From NCBI GenBank assembly GCA_002396335.1, contig DGXN01000036.1:1-25369 (forward strand): DNA of 25,369 nt, in the 5' to 3' direction. The stretch's first letter is position 1. Each line of letters starts with the position of its first letter. The translations under genes were made by a program, and so were the position numbers. The notes beneath the pieces were generated by a model. That model made no database searches and was not told the origin of the DNA. It saw only the letters and a list, made by a program, of their open reading frames with translations. Of this stretch, positions 21,492 through 25,369 are shown one piece after another. Origin of the DNA: Bacteroidales bacterium UBA4231 (lineage in GTDB: Bacteria > Bacteroidota > Bacteroidia > Bacteroidales > UBA932).

Positions 21492-23918
21492 CTACAGGGA
21501 AAGGGTGGAGGTTTTCAGGCCTTTGGCCTTAACGGTGACTGTAACCGCGCCCCGTCCCGTGCGTCTCACGATAGCCGATGCTTTGCCATGGAAAGCCGGA
21601 AGCTCCGGGCTGGAGAATGAGACGTGCGAGGTAGGGTCGCCCGCATCGGTGGCCAGGATCTCGGCGGGACCTTTTACGCTGAAGACGACGGTATTGCCGG
21701 CATCCGGGACCAGGTTCCCCGTCTTGTCCACGATGTCGGCCGTGACATAGGTGAGGTCTTTTCCGGCATAGTCCACGTACGCCTTGACGCGGGCGGCTTT
21801 TCCGGCGGTGACCACCTTGTCCCGTGCCCATTCGCGGCCGTCTTTGTAGGCAACTACCTCAACGCTGCCGGGCCGATACACGACTCCGTTCCAGACGAAA
21901 CGGTAGCCCTCCCGCTTCTGCCGGCCCTGGGAGACGCCGTTCACGAAGAGTTCCGCTTCGTCGGCCGATGAATACACATGCACGGGGGTCACCTGTCCTT
22001 CCCGGCCGGGCCAGGTCCAGTGCGGCAGGATGTGGGCCATGGGCACTTCGGGCGCCCAGCGGGCCTGATACAGCCAGTAGCGGTCTTTCGGGAATCCGGC
22101 CAGGTCCAGGATGCCGAAGTAAGAACTCCGGGAAGGCAGCGGGACGTCGCTCACGGTCTGTCCCCAGCTCTCCAGCATGGCTTTGTAGGCCGCCTTTTCC
22201 TCTTCCGTATGGAAATTTGTGAATACCGAAGGGTCCAGGTTGAAGGGCGTCGGCTCGCCCAGATAGTCGTATCCGGTCCAGACAAATTCGCCGGCACACT
22301 CGGGCACCTGGTCCTCGTACTGCCATTCCACATCCGGTTTGGAAGCCCAGCCGGGGGCGTACAGATCGTAGGAGCTGACCTGGAAAGGAGCTTCCATGAC
22401 CCAGCCTTTTCCTTTGTCCTCCTCTACCGGGAAACGGTAAAATCCGCGCGTGGAGACGCAGGAGGCCGTTTCGCTGCCCAGGAAGGGCTGCCCGGGATGT
22501 GCGTCACGGAAATCGGCATACAGGTGGGGTTTGTAGTTGAAGCCATATACGTCCAGGGTGGAGGCATAGGGCTGCGTCGAGGCCCACGGGTTGTCGTTGC
22601 CGGCCGTCGTAAGGCGGGTAGGGTCTTCGCGGTGGCAGATGTCGGTGAGCATCTGGGGAATCCACCAGCGGGTGCTGTCGCCCTGCTCTCCGCATTCGTT
22701 GCCGATGCTCCAGAGGATGACGGAGGGGTGATTGCGGTCCCGGCGGATCATGGAGACGAGGTCCTTTTCGGCCCAGTCCTCAAAGAGGGTGGCGTAACCG
22801 TTGGGCTTTTTGGACCAGGTCCAGGTGTCGGTCAGCTCGTCCATGACCAGAAAGCCCATCCGGTCGCACAGGTCCAGCAGTTCCGGGGCAGGCGGGTTGT
22901 GGCTGCAGCGGATGGCGTTGCATCCCATTTTCCGGAGCATCTCGAGGCGGCGCACCCAGGCGTCCTCGTTCCAGACAGCGCCCAGGGCCCCTGCGTCGTG
23001 GTGCAGGCAGACGCCTTTCAGGAAGGTCCGTTTTCCGTTGAGGTAGAACCCGTCGGCCTTCCACTGGGCGGAACGGATGCCGAAGGGGGTTTCATAGACA
23101 TCCTCGGTGCCGTCCTCGGCGATGACGGTGGTACGGGCCAGGTACATCTGCGGGGATTCCGGACTCCAGAGGCGGACATCGTCCACGCGGAAGGTCTGGC
23201 GGACGGTGCGGCCGTCGTAGATCTGCTCGAAGCTGCGGGTGTCGGCCACCACGTGCTCGATAATGCGGCCGGGCTGCGTTTCTTTATACAGGATGCGGGT
23301 CCAGATGCAGGCGGTCTGGGGGCGGTCGGCCCGGAGGGTGACCTGCTGGACGACGCGGGCATGGCCGTCCCGGACACGGGCTGTGACGAATGTGCCCCAG
23401 TGGGCTACGGATGTCTTTTGGGTGCGGGTCAGCCATACGTTGCGGTAGATGCCGCCGCCGGGGTACCAGCGCGAACTCTCCGGCTTGTTGTCCAGGCGGA
23501 TTTCGATCTGGTTCTCACCCTCGCGCAGCCAGGGGCTCAGTTCAACGCTCCAGGAGGCATAGCCATAGGGCCATCCGCCGGCCTCGCTGCCGTTCACATA
23601 GACTTTGGCATTGGAGAAAGCGCCGTCCACTTCCAGACGGAGATTCTTTTTCAGGTCATCGGCCGATACAGTGAGGGGCTTCCGGTAGGATGCTTTCCCC
23701 CACCAGGCCAGCTTGCCGGTTTCGCCGGGGTTCTCCTGAAGGAACGGCTGCTCCACGCCCCAGTCGTGGGGAAGGTCGAGCGTACGGGTCTCGCCGTCTT
23801 TGGTGAAAGTCCAGCCTTCGTTCCAGCATTGCCGGCCGGCCGGCTGCGCGGCGGCTTCCTCAGGCATCATTGCGCTCAGAGCAAAGAGCGCGCATAGCAT
23901 TGCAATTCCTTTTTTCAT
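21492..23918 (-). CDS. Secreted GH2 glycoside hydrolase (beta-galactosidase type)
   Basis: The start at 23918 gives 808 residues with a Sec signal peptide (MKKGIAMLCALFALSAMM, cleavage near EEAAAQ). Domains in order are a sugar-binding jelly roll (about 30-165, with WYPGGGIYRNVWL), an Ig-like sandwich (about 170-275, ending RLWSPESPQMYL), a TIM barrel (about 280-570, with RCSHNPPAPELLDLCDRMG), and C-terminal DUF4982-like and Ig-like domains. The acid/base is Glu408 in SIGNECGEQ and the nucleophile Glu483 in GSETAS. It probably cleaves terminal beta-galactosides in the periplasm; other GH2 specificities are possible. It is monocistronic with its own promoter, between two GGGGTGCAC palindromes. 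The ATG at 23993 lies upstream of the promoter and was rejected. Confidence 0.92.
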   Translation of the reverse strand: MKKGIAMLCALFALSAMMPEEAAAQPAGRQCWNEGWTFTKDGETRTLDLPHDWGVEQPFLQENPGETGKLAWWGKASYRKPLTVSADDLKKNLRLEVDGAFSNAKVYVNGSEAGGWPYGYASWSVELSPWLREGENQIEIRLDNKPESSRWYPGGGIYRNVWLTRTQKTSVAHWGTFVTARVRDGHARVVQQVTLRADRPQTACIWTRILYKETQPGRIIEHVVADTRSFEQIYDGRTVRQTFRVDDVRLWSPESPQMYLARTTVIAEDGTEDVYETPFGIRSAQWKADGFYLNGKRTFLKGVCLHHDAGALGAVWNEDAWVRRLEMLRKMGCNAIRCSHNPPAPELLDLCDRMGFLVMDELTDTWTWSKKPNGYATLFEDWAEKDLVSMIRRDRNHPSVILWSIGNECGEQGDSTRWWIPQMLTDICHREDPTRLTTAGNDNPWASTQPYASTLDVYGFNYKPHLYADFRDAHPGQPFLGSETASCVSTRGFYRFPVEEDKGKGWVMEAPFQVSSYDLYAPGWASKPDVEWQYEDQVPECAGEFVWTGYDYLGEPTPFNLDPSVFTNFHTEEEKAAYKAMLESWGQTVSDVPLPSRSSYFGILDLAGFPKDRYWLYQARWAPEVPMAHILPHWTWPGREGQVTPVHVYSSADEAELFVNGVSQGRQKREGYRFVWNGVVYRPGSVEVVAYKDGREWARDKVVTAGKAARVKAYVDYAGKDLTYVTADIVDKTGNLVPDAGNTVVFSVKGPAEILATDAGDPTSHVSFSSPELPAFHGKASAIVRRTGRGAVTVTVKAKGLKTSTLSL

Positions 23919-23925
23919 AGCACTA

Positions 23926-23957
23926 CGAAGATAACGTTTTTTCCCCTTCTCCGCAAA
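23926..23957 (-). promoter_or_regulatory. Promoter of the GH2 gene
   Basis: On the minus strand, TTTG (23954-23957), 20 bases, then TATCTTCG (23926-23933) match the consensus with one change. The -7 box ends 7 bases before the start codon, so the leader is very short. Confidence 0.7.
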
Positions 23958-23967
23958 TCCCCGGCCT

Positions 23968-24001
23968 TCCGAGGGGTGCACATTCAGGTGCACCCCTCGG
24001 A
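23968..24001. repeat. GGGGTGCAC palindrome, copy 3
   Basis: The arm TCCGAGGGGTGCAC (23968-23981), a 6-base loop ATTCAG, and its exact reverse complement (23988-24001) form the palindrome. It lies between the divergent GH2 and nitroreductase promoters, 11 bases upstream of the GH2 -33 box. The core is identical to copies 1 and 2. Confidence 0.87.
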
Positions 24002-24046
24002 GAGCGGGACGTGCTCGAAAGGTTATGGGATATTGCGGGGAATGAT

Positions 24047-24054
24047 TATATTTG
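24047..24054 (+). promoter_or_regulatory. -7 box of the nitroreductase gene, 5 bases from the start codon
   Basis: TATATTTG is a perfect TAnnTTTG and is followed by 5 bases and the ATG at 24060, the same spacing as at the S9 peptidase gene. No good -33 box is seen. Confidence 0.6.
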
Positions 24055-24059
24055 CAGGT

Positions 24060-24680
24060 ATGAAAAGACTATTAATCATTGCTATGGCCCTTGTCAGTGC
24101 CTTTGCGTGCGGGCAGCCTCAGGAGGCGCCCAAGAGCGCTATCGAAACCATCATGAACCGCAAAAGTGTCCGTTCCTACACGGAAGAACCTGTCACGGAT
24201 GCCCAGGTAGAAACCATCCTGAAAGCCGCCATGGCGGCGCCCAGCGGGATGAACGTGCAGCCCTGGCGCTTCTTAGTCGTGAAGGACCAGGCCGTCAAAG
24301 ACGCCCTGTGCAAAGATTCTTTCAACAAGATGATCGGCCAGGCGCCCGTGGTGGTGGTCGTCTGCGGTGAGACCACGGTGCTCCGCAGACCCCGCGGTGC
24401 AGCGGAGGATGCAGAGCCTGTCCGCGTAGAAAACGGAAACTGGACGGCCGATTGCGCCGCCGCCACCGAGAACCTCCTTCTGGCCGTCGAGGCCCTGGGC
24501 CTGGGTGCCGTCTGGACTGCCTGCTATCCTTATGAGGACAGGATGACTCCCACCCGGGAAATCCTTGGCATCCCGGAGGGCGTAACTCCTTATTGCATCG
24601 TTCCTATCGGCCATCCCGCCATGGACGAGGCTCCCAAGGACAAATGGAAAGGCGAGAACGTGCACTACGACAAGTGGTAA
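24060..24680 (+). CDS. Nitroreductase-family lipoprotein or secreted flavoprotein
   Basis: The start at 24060 gives 206 residues; the longer frame from 23976 would begin inside the palindrome, upstream of the promoter. The N-terminus MKRLLIIAMALVSAFACGQ looks like a lipoprotein signal with cysteine 17, though the lipobox SAFAC is weak. The nitroreductase fold follows: ETIMNRKSVRSYTEEPVT (FMN phosphate-binding arginines), AAMAAPSGMNVQPWRFLVV, and GLGAVWTACYPYED. Members are FMN-dependent NAD(P)H oxidoreductases of nitroaromatics, quinones or flavins. Export of such an enzyme is unusual but does occur among Bacteroidetes homologues with signal peptides. Its substrate is unknown. No terminator is evident before the rpsL promoter. 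Confidence 0.88.
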   Translation: MKRLLIIAMALVSAFACGQPQEAPKSAIETIMNRKSVRSYTEEPVTDAQVETILKAAMAAPSGMNVQPWRFLVVKDQAVKDALCKDSFNKMIGQAPVVVVVCGETTVLRRPRGAAEDAEPVRVENGNWTADCAAATENLLLAVEALGLGAVWTACYPYEDRMTPTREILGIPEGVTPYCIVPIGHPAMDEAPKDKWKGENVHYDKW

Positions 24681-24703
24681 GCCGTTCCCTCCCTGTTGAA
24701 AAC

Positions 24704-24735
24704 TTTGTTAATTAAAATATTTTTTCGTATCTTTG
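24704..24735 (+). promoter_or_regulatory. Promoter of the str operon
   Basis: TTTG (24704-24707), 20 bases, then TATCTTTG (24728-24735) match the Bacteroidetes -33/-7 consensus exactly, in an AT-rich spacer. The leader to rpsL is about 65 bases. Confidence 0.88.
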
Positions 24736-24737
24736 CG

Positions 24738-24774
24738 GTCCGTTTTGCGGGGACATAAGCCCTTCAAGACGGAT
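24738..24774 (+). other. Possible leader hairpin upstream of rpsL
   Basis: TCCGT (24739-24743) pairs with ACGGA (24769-24773), and GGG with CCC inside, giving a modest stem-loop in the 5' leader. It could be a ribosomal-protein autoregulatory site, but the pairing is short and the role is speculative. Confidence 0.3.
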
Positions 24775-24806
24775 CGTAACTATAATTTATTTATTAACAA
24801 ACATTT

Positions 24807-25190
24807 ATGCCTACAATTCAACAACTTGTCCGTAAAGGACGCGAGCGGCTCGAGATCAAGAGCAAGTCTCGTGCGTTGGATGCTTGCCCTCAGAAGCGTG
24901 GTGTTTGTCTGCGTGTTTACACGACGACCCCTAAAAAGCCGAACTCCGCTATGCGTAAAGTAGCGCGTGTCCGCCTTTCCAACGCCAAAGAGGTCAACGC
25001 CTACATCCCGGGCGAAGGCCACAACCTCCAGGAACACAGCATCGTGCTGGTCCGCGGTGGTCGTGTCAAGGACCTTCCGGGTGTTCGTTACCACATCCTT
25101 AGAGGAGCTTTGGATACCGCCGGCGTGGATGGACGTACCCAGTCCCGTTCACTCTATGGCGCAAAACGTCCTAAGAAATCTAAGAAGTAA
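24807..25190 (+). CDS. rpsL: 30S ribosomal protein S12
   Basis: The 127-residue protein is full length for S12, which monitors decoding at the A site. It begins [15 protein letters not shown] and contains [19 protein letters not shown] and [29 protein letters not shown]. The lysines and neighbouring residues where streptomycin-resistance mutations usually fall (the PKKPNSA loop and the [10 protein letters not shown] loop) are the wild-type residues. It is the first gene of the str operon, on a strong promoter, followed 26 bases later by rpsG. Confidence 0.98.
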   Translation: MPTIQQLVRKGRERLEIKSKSRALDACPQKRGVCLRVYTTTPKKPNSAMRKVARVRLSNAKEVNAYIPGEGHNLQEHSIVLVRGGRVKDLPGVRYHILRGALDTAGVDGRTQSRSLYGAKRPKKSKK

Positions 25191-25216
25191 TTTAATCACC
25201 TTTAATTCTTTACAAA

Positions 25217-25369
25217 ATGAGAAAAGCGAAGCCTAAAAAGAGGATTCTACTTCCTGATCCTAAGTTTCACGATGTGGAAGTTACCCGTTTCGTGAACAAT
25301 CTTATGCTGCAGGGAAAGAAGAGTATCGCGTATTCTATCTTTTATGATGCCATTGACATGGTAGGCGAG
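25217..25369 (+). CDS. rpsG: 30S ribosomal protein S7 (N-terminal part, cut by window end)
   Basis: The first 51 codons are present, with MRKAKPKKR, then [20 protein letters not shown] and [17 protein letters not shown]. This is the typical S7 N-terminus, including the [24 protein letters not shown] segment that contacts the 3' domain of 16S rRNA. It follows rpsL as in the str operon of nearly all bacteria. The remaining ~105 residues lie beyond the window. Confidence 0.96.
   Translation, partial: MRKAKPKKRILLPDPKFHDVEVTRFVNNLMLQGKKSIAYSIFYDAIDMVGE

Noticed and set aside
21978..23897. Plus-strand open frame of 639 codons opposite the GH2 enzyme
   Set aside because: It is antisense to a clear GH2 gene with both catalytic glutamates; the opposite frame has no family features or promoter.
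13981..23918. A canonical polysaccharide utilization locus around GH31 and GH2
   Set aside because: There is no SusC/SusD-type pair and no hybrid two-component, ECF-sigma or AraC regulator. The two enzymes are in separate transcription units.

Overview
The window looks like chromosomal DNA of a Bacteroidales bacterium, probably a GC-rich gut lineage. Three things point there. Promoters repeatedly show the Bacteroidetes pattern TTTG, 19-20 bases, TAnnTTTG. Lipoprotein signal peptides and S9/GH2/GH31 enzymes are abundant. Ribosomal proteins S13, S11, S4, RpoA and L17 sit in the usual order. The genus cannot be fixed from the sequence alone.

Layout. 1-2979 is the end of the alpha ribosomal operon: the last codons of rpmJ, then rpsM, rpsK, rpsD, rpoA and rplQ, closed by a terminator. 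3035-6553 holds a GT4 glycosyltransferase followed by an MFS sugar transporter and a ROK sugar kinase that form a two-gene uptake-and-phosphorylation unit. 6588-7070 is a small lipoprotein. 7092-13144 is the most unusual part. An intact tRNA-Gly(GCC) on the minus strand (13072-13144) is followed on its 3' side by two further copies of only its 3' end (10643-10669 and 7126-7147), all in the same orientation. They delimit two small lower-GC segments. Segment A (about 3.5 kb) carries a pair of Cache-domain membrane sensors: a kinase-less pseudo-histidine-kinase and a complete histidine kinase, with no response regulator. Segment B (about 2.4 kb) carries two lipoproteins, a gene remnant and repeat-rich non-coding ends. 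Neither segment has an integrase. The pattern fits successive integrations at one tRNA followed by loss of the recombination genes.

13249-13929 is an OmpA-family lipoprotein divergent from the tRNA. 13981-21312 is a tightly packed minus-strand cluster, read S9 dipeptidyl-peptidase, DUF3298 lipoprotein, MGMT-like protein, CutC, GH31 alpha-glycosidase. Junctions overlap or leave at most 9 bases, so this is probably one transcript. 21492-23918 is a secreted GH2 beta-galactosidase-type enzyme on its own promoter. Divergent from it is a nitroreductase lipoprotein (24060-24680). Three near-identical GGGGTGCAC palindromes lie in the gaps around the GH2 gene. The window ends with the start of the str operon: rpsL on a textbook promoter, then rpsG cut off by the window edge.

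Taken together, a conserved translation backbone brackets about 22 kb of accessory and carbohydrate-related genes. GH31, GH2 and the MFS/ROK pair suggest breakdown and import of glycans, although no SusC/SusD pair is present, so this is not a canonical polysaccharide utilization locus.
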